The notes: generated by a model not told the origin, from the letters alone. A stretch of 64,000 nucleotides of DNA from Oryza sativa Japonica Group (GCF_034140825.1 NC_089040.1:2549501-2613500), one strand, 5' to 3'. Positions 1 through 11,564 are shown, counted from the first letter of the stretch. Program-made: numbers and translations.

Positions 1-947
1 AGCACGGACGCCAAGACGTAATGTGTCTATGACAGGTGGAACTTGGTATTAATAGTATAGTAAGCACTATTATATAAATTGACTATTCACATTTAGATTG
101 ATTTTTTTAGGACTGAGCGAGTACAACAGAGAGGCCATGCTAGTGCTGGGAAAAAAAATACAAACATACTTATTTTTACAATAATTTATGTTTATATACC
201 TATATGAGACAGGCTTGCAGAAATATACTTGTACCGCTGGAGCTAAAAAAGCGGATGGTTCTGCGGTTTTAAAGCGCGGGAGCAGGATAGCCAGCGATTT
301 ATTTACTAAGTCGACACTGTTTGACATTGTTTTGGGACTGTTTGCCATTGTTTTGGCACTGTTTCGACCTGTTCATGGGCCAGTCCCGCACATTGAACCT
401 GTGGGATCGTTGCGTGAACAGTATCAAACACTATCGAAAACAATGCTACAGTGTTATACAGTGCTACACAACGTTGAAAATCGCTGACTGCCTCCCTCCC
501 GCATTTTGAACCTGTGGGACCATCGCGGTCCCGCGTTAGCAAATTTATTTCTGCTAGCGCCTGCCAGCCTGCCAGGCGCGGGGAGCCGGGGATGGGGCTG
601 AACGTGCGTGGGGACTGGGGAGCAGCGAATATGTCTAGCCCCACGGGAACGGCATGCGTGGAAGGGTCTGCGCCATGGTTCACAATTCCAACCAAAGCCG
701 ATCGAATTTTGTGAAATTTTGATGTTTCGATATGGCTTGGAATTAAGTTTTGATTGAAATTTTGAAGGTTAAACAGCAGATTTATCGAAATTCAGCTAAA
801 ATTTATTGAAAACCGTAATACCGATGAGGCTCGAAATTTAGTGATCAACCGGTAATATAAACCCTAGAGCGTTGTGGCTACACTCTGTCGTAGAATAGCA
901 TCTCCGTGTATACGCTAGCAAAACATCCACACATGCTTTACTATGGT

Positions 948-950
<3 letters not shown>
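1..950. other. Intergenic DNA, no gene recognised
   Basis: Short overlapping open frames occur on both strands (about 190-710), but none shows a family motif or a plausible exon structure. The stretch 315-375 repeats a loose motif around ACTGTTTG and TTGTTTTGG. I see nothing else that can be supported. Confidence 0.6.

Positions 951-1015
<65 letters not shown>
951..1015. repeat. TA dinucleotide microsatellite
   Basis: About 32 uninterrupted AT units directly before an inverted-repeat arm. AT runs of this kind are common beside MITEs in grass genomes. Confidence 0.95.
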
Positions 1016-1019
<4 letters not shown>

Positions 1020-1175
1020 AGTTAATGTTAATACCTAAGTAATTGAAAAAGTTTCATATAGTAAATTTGTTTGGTGCTCCATGGTGCCGGGGCACCATTG
1101 TTGAAATTGAGTATATACCTAATTCAAATGAGTATGAAACTTTTTCAATTACTTAGGTATTAACATTAACTACTT
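1015..1175. repeat. Perfect 44-bp inverted repeat with 73-bp spacer
   Basis: The arm at about 1015-1058 (ending AAAAAGTTTCATA) is matched base for base, inverted, at about 1132-1175. The spacer holds GGTGC-CCATGG-GGCACC sequence that recurs as a palindrome at 1415-1436. This could be a foldback MITE or the end of a larger hairpin element. No target duplication was recognised. Confidence 0.85.
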
Positions 1176-1414
1176 TACTAACTAGTTTAAAGCAAGTTTG
1201 AACTGAATTTGAACTTGTTTTTGTTAGATTTTGATTCTAGGTATATAGCATCCATACATATAATTAGTTAGGTATGTAATCATGGATTGTGAAATAAAGT
1301 TAAATTTGAGTTGTTTTGTTGATAAGTATAGGTATGAATCAAATTATTATAACTAGGTATATACTCACAATTTGAAAATTTTGAAAAATTTGAGTGATTT
1401 TGTGCATTAGATAC

Positions 1415-1436
1415 CATGGTGCCCGGGCACCATGGT
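1415..1436. repeat. 22-bp perfect palindrome rich in CCATGG and GGGCACC
   Basis: The stretch CCATGGTGCC-CGGGCACCATGG-type reads the same on both strands. A diverged version lies at about 1078-1106, so the two may be ends of one roughly 370-bp element. Confidence 0.7.
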
Positions 1437-1457
1437 GCCCCATATGAGTGTCCTATA

Positions 1458-1912
<455 letters not shown>

Positions 1913-2169
1913 TCTTATTTAAATATATGATATTCACTTGTTTGAAATAAATATTGGACTATTCCATAAATGGTTAATTTGTAAAAACTATAAAAGGAAT
2001 GATGGGGTGGCGTGGCAGATTCACTCGTCACTACTAATATCGTTTAAATAAGTATAGATATATATTACCTCCGTTAGGGGCGGATCCAGCATAGGGCGGC
2101 GAGGTCTCGAGCCCCCACTATTAGCGTGAAGACTATGAGAGAGTGGACTATAAGACTATTAGTTTGCTA

Positions 2170-2401
2170 TTTCTTTCTGAATCCGTCTCATTTTCAATGC
2201 AGTTATGGATTTCCGTATCCAACGTTTGACAGTCCGTCTTATTTAAAAAATTTATAAAAAAATAAAAAAATTTAGTACTATTTATGTTTTATCATTAATA
2301 AAAACAAAAATACTAGTCGTAATATTTTTTTAAAAATAAGATGAATGGTCAAACTTGCAGATAAACAGTACAATAATAAAACCTTTTTGGGACGGCGGTA
2401 G
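2170..2401. mobile_element. Diverged Stowaway-like MITE
   Basis: The right end reads GGGACGGCGGTAG followed by TA. The left end resembles the Stowaway-type start (TTTCTGAATCCGTCTCATTTTC) after TA. The interior shares GCAGTTATG and the GACAGTC/CGTCTTAT motifs with the clearer element at 63509-63731. The ends are diverged, so the borders are approximate. Confidence 0.45.
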
Positions 2402-3358
2402 TACATGTTTGTCTCAAAACAAAATATCATTTAACGAATTTAGATAAATGTATATTCAAATTTATAGCTAACATTGGTTATATTTTAGGATGGAGGGAAA
2501 ACTAACCTTAAAAAAATTATAACTATTTAGTTCATATGCAATATAGGTAGACGTATTGATTAATTAAAAGAGTTTTCGAAGATATCTTTTTATTTTTTAT
2601 GTCACTGAAATAGTCATATTTTTTAAAAAATAATGTGATAGATTAATGTATATCATTTAACAAACATGCAAATTTAAATGCAATCTATACAAATATTTTT
2701 TTTTGAATGTTACAATATGTACTATTTGCAGTGAAATTTGTTGTTTTTTGTTTCTAGTTGTATACATTGAATTTAAATTTGTATGTTTATGTACTGATGT
2801 ATAACACGCTGATACATCTTATTTTTTAAAAAAATGATAATATTTTTGGGCGACATGCATAAAAAAAGAGAGATTACAGCTGAGAATCCACCTCCGGTAA
2901 TAAGCAGTAGCAGTGAGGGAATGAAGTGCTACACTGCTGTCACTGCGGATGCATCCATTGAACGAACCCATTCTGCATGTTAGTTATCTGATTTGCCCTT
3001 GTATTGGTTTGTATCACGTCGTCATCAACACGATGAAGCTGTAAAAAAATAATAAATTTAACTATAAATATATACATATACTAATTATACTAATTAGAGT
3101 TTGATTTATTGTTTTTATGATCATATTTGTGACGTGAAATATTACATACGAAACTATCTTATAAAATTTTATAAATTTTTTTATACCCATTTAGTTGACA
3201 TGTAATGGTAAATTGGTGGAATTTCTCATAAGCGATTAAAAGTGTTTCCCTTAAGAGTACAAATCTAACATGGATTTGCGCACACACTTGTCGTAACGTA
3301 CTCTGCTTTGTTAGCTCTCGGAGTCTCGGTTCGTCCTCGCGTGGCAGACAGCAGCAGC
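2402..3358. other. Intergenic DNA and promoter side of the BAHD gene
   Basis: AT-rich sequence without any recognisable gene. It includes the region just upstream of the BAHD start codon. TATA-like AT stretches are too frequent here for one to be picked as the promoter. Confidence 0.5.
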
Positions 3359-4884
3359 ATGAGCTCCCTAGTGCGAGTCCTCGCCGTCTCCCATGTCCTC
3401 CCCGACGAGGTGGCCGCCGGAGGCGCATGGCCGCCGCCGCCGCCGCACGTCGTTGAGCTCTCCTTCTTGGACAACCTCCAGGTCTCCAAGGCAGCGATCC
3501 AGCGGCTCTTCTTCTACGACGGCGGCAGCCTCCCGCCTTTCGAATCCGTTGACCGCTCTCTGCAGTCCTCCCTCGCCGCCGTGCTCGCCATCTTCCTGCC
3601 CCTCGCCGGGAAGCTGGCCTACCTCCCCGAGCCCGGCGACGTCGTCATCGACTACTCTCCGGATGCCGTCTCCCCCGGCGTCAAGTTCGTCGAGGCCGAG
3701 TACTCCGGCAGCGTCGACGACATGCGCCGCCTCGCCAGCGACGACGAGCACCACACCGAGGCGTTCTTGCAGCTCGTGCCGGAGCTCGAGGTGAGCATGC
3801 TCCCGGCGCCTCTTCTTGCCGTGCAGGTCACTAGGCCTAGAGATGACCACGCCGGCGGCGGCGGCGGCGCGGTGGCCGTTGGTGTGGCCATTCACCATGG
3901 GGTCGCCGACGGGCAGTCGGTGTGGCAGTTCATCAAGGCGTGGGCCGCGGCGGCGCGGGGAGGCTCTCCGGCCGGCCAGGGTCTCGTGCCGCCGACGTTT
4001 GACCGCTCGAGGATTCGGCATCCAACGGCCGATAGCCATGAGCTCGCCCACACGATCTTGCACAAGATGTCACCCGCGCTTCCAATGGTAATTAAAAATT
4101 CAAAACAGATCATCTTTTGAGGCTTATTTGTTCAGGTAATATTCCAATGGTTCAGGTGACGCCACGCTCGAAGCCGGCTGACATGGCGCAGCAGAGGAGG
4201 AGAACCTTCTTGCTCAGCGCCGGCGAGATCCAGTCGCTGAAGCAGCGCATATCGGAGAGCGAAACCGGCGGCGAGCTGCTGCACAACCGGCTGTCCACCT
4301 ACGTGACCATCTCCTCCCTGGCGTGGACGTCCATCGTGCGCGCCAAGTGCGGCGCCCTGGACGCGGCCGCCGACGACGTCTACTTCATGGTGAGCGCGGA
4401 CTGCCGGCGCCGGCTGCGCCCGCCGGCCGACGAGGGCTACTTCGGCAACTGCATCGCCATAGCAATCGCCAGGGCCAGCGCCGGCGAGCTGCTCGACGAC
4501 GACGGACTAGCCGGGCTCGCGCGCGCCGCCGCGGCGATCCAGGCGGCGATCCGGGACGAGCTGGAGCTGGAGGACCCGGTGGGCGGCGCGGAGCGCTGGG
4601 CCGAGCGTCTTGCCGCGATCCCCAGGGGGAGGCTCACGGCGGCGGGGTCGTCGCACCGGTTCATGGCGTACGAGACGGACTTCGGGTGGGGCGCGCCGAG
4701 CCGCGTCGAGCTGGTCACCGTGTACGGCAACGAGCTGGTGGCGATGCTCGGCGGCGCGGCGGACGGCGGCGTGCAGGTGTCGGTGGTGCTCGGGCGCGCG
4801 CTCATGGACGCGTTCGCGGACAACTTCCGGCGGCAGGTGGTGGCGTGTCCAAACTCAACAGTGTCGCGGTCCCGCCATCATTGA
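3359..4884 (+). CDS. BAHD acyl-CoA-dependent acyltransferase (YFGNC/malonyltransferase-type clade), two exons
   Basis: Exons 3359-4087 and 4156-4884, joined in phase 0, give about 485 residues, normal for BAHD enzymes. These cytosolic enzymes transfer an acyl group from CoA to a hydroxyl or amine of a specialised metabolite. The catalytic HXXXD motif is seen as HHGVADG (His180, Asp184). The structural DFGWG motif is at about 418-422. A YFGNC motif sits in the second exon; in known families this marks the clade of anthocyanin and flavonoid-glycoside malonyl- and related transferases, but the substrate cannot be read from sequence. The start at 3359 (MSSLVRVL) is chosen because conserved BAHD sequence begins soon after; an in-frame non-ATG extension upstream looks like leader. 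Without removal of the 68-nt intron (GTAATT...TTCAG) the frame stops at once, so splicing is needed. An unspliced reading would make it a pseudogene. Confidence 0.9.
4088..4155 (+). other. Short 68-nt intron of the BAHD gene between direct repeats
   Basis: Donor GTAATT and acceptor TTCAG. The 10-mer TTCCAATGGT occurs across the donor (4080-4089) and again just before the acceptor (4142-4151). Sixty-eight nucleotides is near the lower size limit for plant introns. Confidence 0.8.
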
Positions 4885-4938
4885 TCAGTGCAAACTGTGC
4901 GGAATGGAGACTAGTACTGGCCTTGAATTGGACACTTA

Positions 4939-5919
4939 GGTAGTGTTTGGTTACAAGGATGGGATGGGATGAGATGAACCCACTTTTAGGGATGTTTGGT
5001 TGAGAGGTAAGTGGGATGGGATAGTCCCTATAGAGGAATATTATCCGGGATGAAACGGTCCGCCAAAATCGGCCGGACCAATCCATCCCACTTCGACTGA
5101 GAGAACGACGTCAGCTCCCGGCCGCAGCCTCCCACTCGGCTCCGCCACGGCCGCCCGTCCCTCCTCCGGCTGCTCCCTCCCCCGGCGCCGCTCCGTCCTC
5201 CTCCGCCTGCTCCCTCCACCTCCGCGCGACCGCCGCCGCCACATCCGCAACCTTCGCCTCCGCGACCGGCCGCCGCCTCGTCTGCGACCAACCGCCGCCG
5301 CTCATTCACGCCTCGCCTCAGCTCCGGGACCAGCCGCCGCTCGTCCACGACCGCCGACAGTCCCTCCTCCGCCTGCTTCCTCCCCCGGCGCCGCTCCGTC
5401 CTCCTCTACCTGCTCCCTCCACCTCCGCGACCGCCGCCGCCTCATCCGCGTCCGACCTCCGCCTCCGCCTCCGCGACCGCCACCGCCTCCGTCCGTGTCC
5501 GACCTCCGCCTCCGCGATTGGCCGCCGCCGCCTCCATCTGCATCCGACCTCCGCCTCCACGACCGGCCGCTGCCTCGTCCGCGACCGACCGCCGCCGCTC
5601 GTCCGCGCCTAGCCTCGCCTCCGGGACTGGCCGCCGCTCGCCTGCGCCTCGCCTCCGCGACCGACCGCCGCCGCTCGTTCGCGACCCACCTCCGCCTCTC
5701 CTCCGCTCGCGCCGACGAGCTCCTCTGTCCCCATTCTCACGAGCAGACGGCCCTAACGGTCCCTTCTACCAAACAAAAAAACTATAACCATCCCATACCA
5801 TAAACCAAAAACTATAACCATCCCATACCATAAACCAAACACACAACTGGAACCATCTCATTCCAAAAAACTGGGATATGTCTAACCCATCCCACTTGAT
5901 TCCCAAACCAAACACTACC
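4939..5919. mobile_element. Non-autonomous PIF/Harbinger (Tourist-like) element, 981 bp
   Basis: Terminal inverted repeat GGTAGTGTTTGG at the left matches CCAAACACTACC at the right. Both ends are flanked by the 3-bp target duplication TTA (4936-4938 and 5920-5922), as expected for PIF/Harbinger. Subterminal sequence includes repeated GGGATGGGAT on the left and AACCATCCCATACCATAAACC on the right. The interior, about 5110-5740, is very C-rich with tandem CGCCTCCGCGACCG-like units that create long open frames on both strands. No transposase is visible. The Pro/Arg-rich open frames are compositional and are not annotated as genes. Confidence 0.88.
5110..5740. repeat. C-rich imperfect minisatellite inside the Harbinger-like element
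   Basis: Recurring CTCCGCCTCCGCGACCG(C/A)CCGCCGC-like units of variable length. The strand asymmetry (C-rich on +) and the Arg/Pro-only translations argue against coding. It could descend from a captured GC-rich 5' gene exon that later expanded. Confidence 0.7.
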
Positions 5920-6617
5920 TTAAGACGGCAACTTGTTTGGCTGTCAGTCGAGTCTTCTTTTCTTTGTTGTGGGGCCGGTATCCAACTATCCAATACTCCC
6001 TCCCTCTTTCCGTTTATGTATTAAACAAAGAGTATATTTTGTATTGGTTATACTAAAATGTGTCGTGCTACAGTATGAGATTGATTTATTTTGAGACGAA
6101 AAAAGTACATAGTAAGTGGTTTGATTTTTTTAAGTTAAACTTTGATAAGTTTAATACAATTTATAGGAAAATTTAACAACATCAAAATATAAAATTAATT
6201 TTATTAAATCTAACATTGAATATAATTTGATAATATGTTTGTTCTGTGTTCCTTTTTGTTATTACCATGCACATTATTTTGCCATTTAATTTCACACATT
6301 TTTATCACTCGGCACTCCCCGTCCCACTTAAATTGCACCCTTGTTTTCAGCTGCGATTGTAGGGGATGGTCCAGGTGATCTCCGGACTGCTCTATCTTTG
6401 TTGATAAGAGTTGTAAACCAACACATCTATTAGCGGATCATCGGATCCGTTTTCTATCCCTCTCGCAGCAGTAGAGACGTGAGAAGAAGCAAAAATTCTG
6501 TGTCCTTTCCTTTGCCCTTAAGAACATCACGAAAATAGACAATGTACATAGATATAAGATCTGATCTCGAGTACAAACAACTTTAGATGTCTCACCCTAC
6601 CCTCTGTCGACGTTTGA
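5920..6617. other. Intergenic DNA with Stowaway half-element
   Basis: Nothing gene-like. At about 5996-6020 a CTCCCTCCCTCTTTCCG stretch resembles one Stowaway end, but I do not find its partner. Confidence 0.5.
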
Positions 6618-7377
6618 TGTCACGACTACGGTATTTGGACAGGATGGGGATCGTCGGTGCTAGGATATACGCGAGACTGAGGTAAAAGAGATGGAGACAT
6701 GGATTTTTATACAGGTTCGGGCCCCTGAGTTGTCAGGTAATAACCCTACATCCTGTTGGCCGAAGCCGGTATTGCTCTATTGCTCTTATTCACCATTATC
6801 ACACCAGTACAATATGTGGGTAGCCTATCTAACTGTTGTCGACATGTCGGTCTGAAGGTCTGACTCGTAGTCAACAACAGGGTAGTCTTCCTCCTCGAAT
6901 CCGTGCCCGACGAGATCAGAGATAGCGCTTTCGTATCTCCTGACGGTATCCGGAGATACTGTAGGGGAATAGCCATGCCTATCCCTGAAGTCGATATCCA
7001 GCGGCGTGTCTTGGCGTATGTAGGCTTCTATGTTGATTGTGTTGGGTGTTGATCCTCTGTGTATGTTGATTCTCCCGTTGGGCACTGATCCCGTTGGGTG
7101 TTGATTGTCTCTTCATGGTGAGTGTCTGTCCCCTGTCTTCCTAGGGGGGCTTGTATTTATAACCATAGGTGTCCCCTTGTCCAAGTAGAACTAGGGAAAC
7201 CAATATGGATATAATCCGAGTAGTCCTTGTCGTTTCCATGTAGAACTCTGGTTGTCTTTCCTTATCCGGAACTCCCTCCATATCTGAAGTCAGTTTCCGT
7301 ATAGGACATGGTATGTGGTGGGTCCTGCCGAGATTTAGTCAACTACTATTAGGTATGTGGTATCTATAACCATGACA
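6618..7377 (-). mobile_element. Solo-LTR-like fossil of an LTR retrotransposon, probably Gypsy type
   Basis: About 760 bp bounded by TGTCA and TGACA inverted termini. The interior carries features typical of grass Gypsy LTRs, such as the TACAGGTTCGGGCCCC stretch near 6712 and a leader-like segment near 7140. Read on the minus strand it starts TGTCATGGTTATAG and ends GTAGTCGTGACA. No internal retrotransposon genes lie on either side, so it is best read as a solo LTR. No clear 5-bp target duplication is seen, which suggests an old or rearranged copy. Family assignment is from memory. Confidence 0.55.
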
Positions 7378-7568
7378 CCCTCTATATATGTGGTATCTTA
7401 AGATGAGATAAACCTTATCTCTATTCCGGTTTGAATTAATCCACAAGAAATGATCTCATATATCTGGGAGATAATATTTCGTAACAAGAAGGATCTCCTC
7501 TCCCATGTTTCTGCACCATCCAACCGAAAATTCCGGAAGCTCTCACTGCTTATTTTTGGGCTACAGTT

Positions 7569-7778
7569 AGGGATGTAAGCGGGCCAACCCACGAATCCAC
7601 TTATAAATCAAATAAGTGGTAACCCGCGAGTTTTCGTGTTGTGGCTTGACTCGCCGTATATAAGAATGCGAGTGGATCAACTCATAAACCTATTTATAGG
7701 TTAAATTAGTAGGTAACCCGCGAGTCACCCACTAGTTTTGTCTATAAACAGGCTCATGAGTTAGCCCGCTTGCATCAC
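7569..7778. mobile_element. hAT-like MITE, about 210 bp
   Basis: The left end TAGGGATGTAAGCGGGCCAACCCACGA is matched by the inverted right end CATGAGTTAGCCCGCTTGCATC. The TAGGGATG start is typical of Ac-like hAT termini. The right tip is diverged and no exact 8-bp target duplication can be given. Confidence 0.6.
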
Positions 7779-7810
7779 ACATCAACTCTCTGCATTATCA
7801 CACTCCTCTA

Positions 7811-7948
7811 CTCTCTGTCCTAATAAAGCTTAACCTAGTATGTTGATACATCTTACTACTATAAATTTGAACATAAAAACTGTCTAGATTCTTAGTATTA
7901 GGATGTGTCAATATCAAATGCTAGGTTGTTTTTTTATAGGAGAGGGAG
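7811..7948. mobile_element. Stowaway MITE, 138 bp
   Basis: The left end CTCTCTGTCCTAATAAAGCTTAACCTAG and the inverted right end CTCCCTCTCCTATAAAAAAACAACCTAG match the common rice Stowaway terminus, with TA on both sides. Confidence 0.75.
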
Positions 7949-8159
7949 TACATCATAAATCTGTTCAACTTACATTCCATACTTCAGTTCACTATGTAGT
8001 CATCATGGCCCCATGACTATCTCTACTTTAGCTTTCTTCATGATCTTCCCCTTCACTTCGATCGAAGAAGCTTAAGTTTTCATCATAGCCATGGCGCGCG
8101 CCCTATACTCATGGCTGATTAATGCATGCTTGTTATTTTTTTTTCACACGTTCGATCGG

Positions 8160-11065
8160 TCAGATCAAGCAGTTCCACACCGAGTCATCGATGAGGGCGA
8201 AGCTGTCGTCCAGCTCGTACATGGAGCACCCGTACGCCGCCGCCGCCGCCGCCTCGTCGCTGGCGAACACTTCGCCGTACTCGCTCTCCGGCGGCGGCTC
8301 CTTCACGTCGGAGTCGGCGTCGGCGTCGGCGTCGTCGCCCGACACCACCGCCAACTGTCCGTCGTCGCCTTCCACGACGGGCTGCCGCGCCACGAGCTCC
8401 TGGAACATCGACGACCGGAGCAGCAGGCTGAGCGCCGTGGTCGTCGACGACGACGGCGACGGCAACGGCCGCCAGCAGCCGGCCACGTCGTCGTCGGCGG
8501 CGGCGCTGATCGGGTAGCTCTGCGCCGGGGCGAGCACGCGGTCGGCGCCGACGACCATGCCACCGCCGTGGTGGTGGGGCGTGCCGGCGGCGGAGGAGGA
8601 GGAGGGGGGCTTGAGCCAGCGGATGTAGGTGCTGAGATCGAAGTTGGTGACGGCGTTGATGCCGCGGTACTCGATGGCGGCGATGTCGTAGGCGCGGGCG
8701 GCCTCCTCCTGGGTGGAGTAGGTGCCCAGGTAGAGGTACTTGTTGCCGAACACCCTGCCGATCCGGGCCTCCCACCTGCCGTTGTGGTGGTGCCTGCTCA
8801 TCGATGCATGCGAAGTGTCGGTTATGACTTACCACCTCCATCCGTTTTCATAATACTTCCTCCGTTTTACAATATAACTTATTCTAAGTAGCTTTTTCTA
8901 CATCCATATTAATATTAATGTCTAGATTTATTAACATCAATATGTCTAGATTCATTAACATCAATATAAATGTGAAAAATACTAAAATGACTTACATTGT
9001 GAAATGGAGGGAGTACAAGTTATTTTCATTTTTTCTACATTAAGCTTTTTTAATTTTGATGGAATTCATAAAAAATATAGTAATGTTTTTAACATAAAAT
9101 AAAAAAATATCAAAATATATTCAATGTTATATCTAATAAAACTAATTGAGTGCTATTATTGTTATATTTATCTATAAGCTTGATTAAACTTTTAAAAGAT
9201 TTGACTTTATAACAGTCAAAAACGATTTATATTATGAACGGATAAAGTATTTATAGAGCTTCTGACTCCAAAATTAAAAACTTTTCAAACAACATAGTTT
9301 TCGTCAAGATTCTGAAAAATTTGATTTTTCAGGTTCTCTAAATCCTCGTAATCTTAAACACCTCTAAACAGAATCTTCCAAAGCACAAAAAAAAAAAAGT
9401 TGCACTTACCGTGCAACGCCTCTGTACTTGGAAACTCCACGAGAGAAGCCATTGCTCTTCCTGCATACATGCGGAGGCAATTATACAATGGAATTACTAA
9501 AAAACTGCAGCGATACAACTTACTCGTTCAGTTCACAAATATTTAATATTTTTTTTTACTAAATTCAAATATTTTATTTTTACTATTAAGATTCAGTCAA
9601 AATTTTAAAACTCGGATCATCAATTTTATATTAAAAAGTTTATAAAATCTAATAAGTTTATAGTATTATATTTAAGGTAAATCTACCCATACTATTTTTA
9701 TTTTTAAGTTAATAATTCGAGAAACCGTTAATTGTCAAACTTTTAAAAGTTAACCAAATCTTGTTCTTCAGCGTCAAATATTTATGATTGAAGGAAATAT
9801 TTTTTTTTTGGGAGGGACTAATAATTTTTTTGAGAGACATACAACTCAGAAACTAGTGTGATCTTTTGAAAAAATTGAAAAGGATGGCATTCCTGCAATA
9901 ACAAGTTAGCCAGGTGCAGGTACATGCTCACCTTCTTATTGAGGCTAGGTACTCCTCCTTGGATACACCCTGCATCAGTTTCAGCTCTTTTTCATAGTCA
10001 GCGACCTGTTGCATCCAGGCATAATAACAACAGAATCACCGATCATTTTCTTTGTCCCTTTGCATAACACAACACATTGATTGGAAATTTGGAATAATCA
10101 TCAAAATCACTACTAGTACAGCTAAAATCTGAACAGATGAGCATAAGATTTTTGTACATACAGGGAAGTTTGTGTAGGTGGTAGGTCCCCAGTACTTGAG
10201 CGCCGCCAGATCGTAAGCTCTCGCTGCCGCATCTTCCTCGTTGTACGCCCCGAGATAAACTGCATGAATTTATATGTAGTACAAGCCAAATATTCAGAAT
10301 TCTGGTCAAGTTTGCAACAAGCATATATATGTATATTCAGTGATCATAACCTTGTTTCCCTTTCTTCTTCTGCGTTGGGTTCCATGTCCCTTTGTCCCAC
10401 AGGTGTGCCTCAAATCTGCCTGTCCAACGGTGCCTGCTCTTATGGCAAAATATATATATTACTCAACAGTAAACATGATCACAGATATTCAGATCAACAT
10501 ACATATAGTATATGCATGCAAATCAAATCTGATTTTTGTTTTTTTTTGTCCTACTACAAGCTAATCTGTGTAACACAATAGTGAATAATCTTTGAGTGCA
10601 AAAGGTGTACTAACTTCGTTAAAAAGTATTTGACGTTTTAGGACAAGATTCAGTTGCTGTATCAAGTGAAACTTATCTAAACATCAAATAAACATCAAAA
10701 CATTTATGATAGTGAAGAACGACATATACAGTCAGGACACAGAGACTATCAAGTGCTGATTTTTTTTTTCAGTTACTTTCAGAGTTTCAGTTACTGTACC
10801 TGCTCACACCCCTAAACCTTGAGCTTCTCTTGTTAGCCGCATTGCTACCGCCGGCCTCTTTGCCATTGCCGGCCACTGTCACAGCCGACATCGCCGCCGC
10901 CGATGGCTCTCTCTTCCTTCTCTTCACGCTCTTAGCGCCGCCACCGGCAGCTGTGATCACCGCCGGCGCTGCTGTCGGCTTAACCTCGCAGTACAGGCGC
11001 CCCTGCCCTCCTCCGATGCCGTGAAGCAGCTCATCCTTCACCAAACCGTACGTCTCCATCGCCAT
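8160..11065 (-). CDS. Double-AP2 transcription factor, WRINKLED1/3/4-like, six exons
   Basis: Exons on the minus strand: 11065-10800, 10433-10351, 10259-10162, 10005-9932, 9460-9410 and 8793-8160, all with GT-AG borders, giving about 401 residues. The first AP2 repeat starts [10 protein letters not shown] near residue 80 and continues [18 protein letters not shown] and [15 protein letters not shown] linker with [15 protein letters not shown] follows. The second repeat (about 183-250) holds [20 protein letters not shown] and [18 protein letters not shown]. The linker and second repeat are those of the WRI1/WRI3/WRI4 branch, nuclear activators of fatty-acid, cutin and seed-oil genes; the exact targets here are inferred only. 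A basic KRRKR stretch near residue 50 is a likely nuclear signal, and the C-terminal part is acidic. I chose the ATG at 11065 (MAMETYG) over an upstream in-frame ATG at 11155 because conserved-looking sequence begins here. From memory this may be LOC_Os06g05340. Confidence 0.92.
8832..9247. mobile_element. Outer Stowaway-like MITE in AP2 intron 5, interrupted by a second one
   Basis: The left end CTCCATCCGTTTTCATAAT and the inverted right end CTTTATCCGTTCATAAT frame a roughly 250-bp element, once the 158-bp insertion at 8856-9013 is set aside. TA lies at both outer borders. The left tip has a few extra bases, so the border is approximate. Confidence 0.6.
8856..9013. mobile_element. Stowaway MITE, 158 bp, nested in another MITE
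   Basis: Ends CTTCCTCCGTTTTACAATATAA and inverted CTCCCTCCATTTCACAATGTAA, with TA target duplications at 8854-8855 and 9014-9015. It lies inside the 616-nt last intron of the AP2 gene. Confidence 0.85.
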
Positions 11066-11564
11066 CAAACTGTACAAATGAATTTCTCTTTTTTTACACG
11101 ATGACAGAGTTTTCACCGAGCTGTAAGAGCTTACAGTAGTTTTCGTTGGAAGCAAAGCGTGATCAGGTTGCCCCTACGTGCGTGTGGATGCTTATATGCA
11201 GCTGTGAGTACTGAATACTGAGTAGCAACAGATGGCAGCATTGGTGTTCGTCCTTGTTTCCATCTATCCTCTGATAATGACACAAGGTTGTCGATGTTCT
11301 CGGTGCTAAGTGCATTGTCTTTTGCAGGGTTTTGACAGCTTATACAGCCAAGAAATTCTGCGTTGTTTGGTAGAAAAAAAAATTTAATTAATCACCATTT
11401 CTCTGGATATATATATGCAACAAGTCAGTTGTTTCATGTGGAAAAATACAGAATTAGTTAGCCGAGGAATTTATTTCACTATAGAACAATAAAACTGATG
11501 AGCTGATGAACTTGATGCCTTGACAGTTGACCAACAGACCAAGATTGGGTGAGCCTCCAGCTAG
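11066..11564. promoter_or_regulatory. Upstream (promoter-side) region of the AP2 gene
   Basis: Minus-strand 5' flank of the AP2 gene. No ORF of note. I cannot single out a TATA box with confidence. Confidence 0.4.

Noticed and set aside
3368-4063. 231-codon minus-strand frame opposite the BAHD gene
   Set aside because: Shadow of the GC-rich coding exon; it has no domain and the sense frame carries the conserved motifs.
8091-8891. 266-codon plus-strand frame opposite the last AP2 exon
   Set aside because: Val/Gly/Arg-rich shadow of the AP2 coding sequence.
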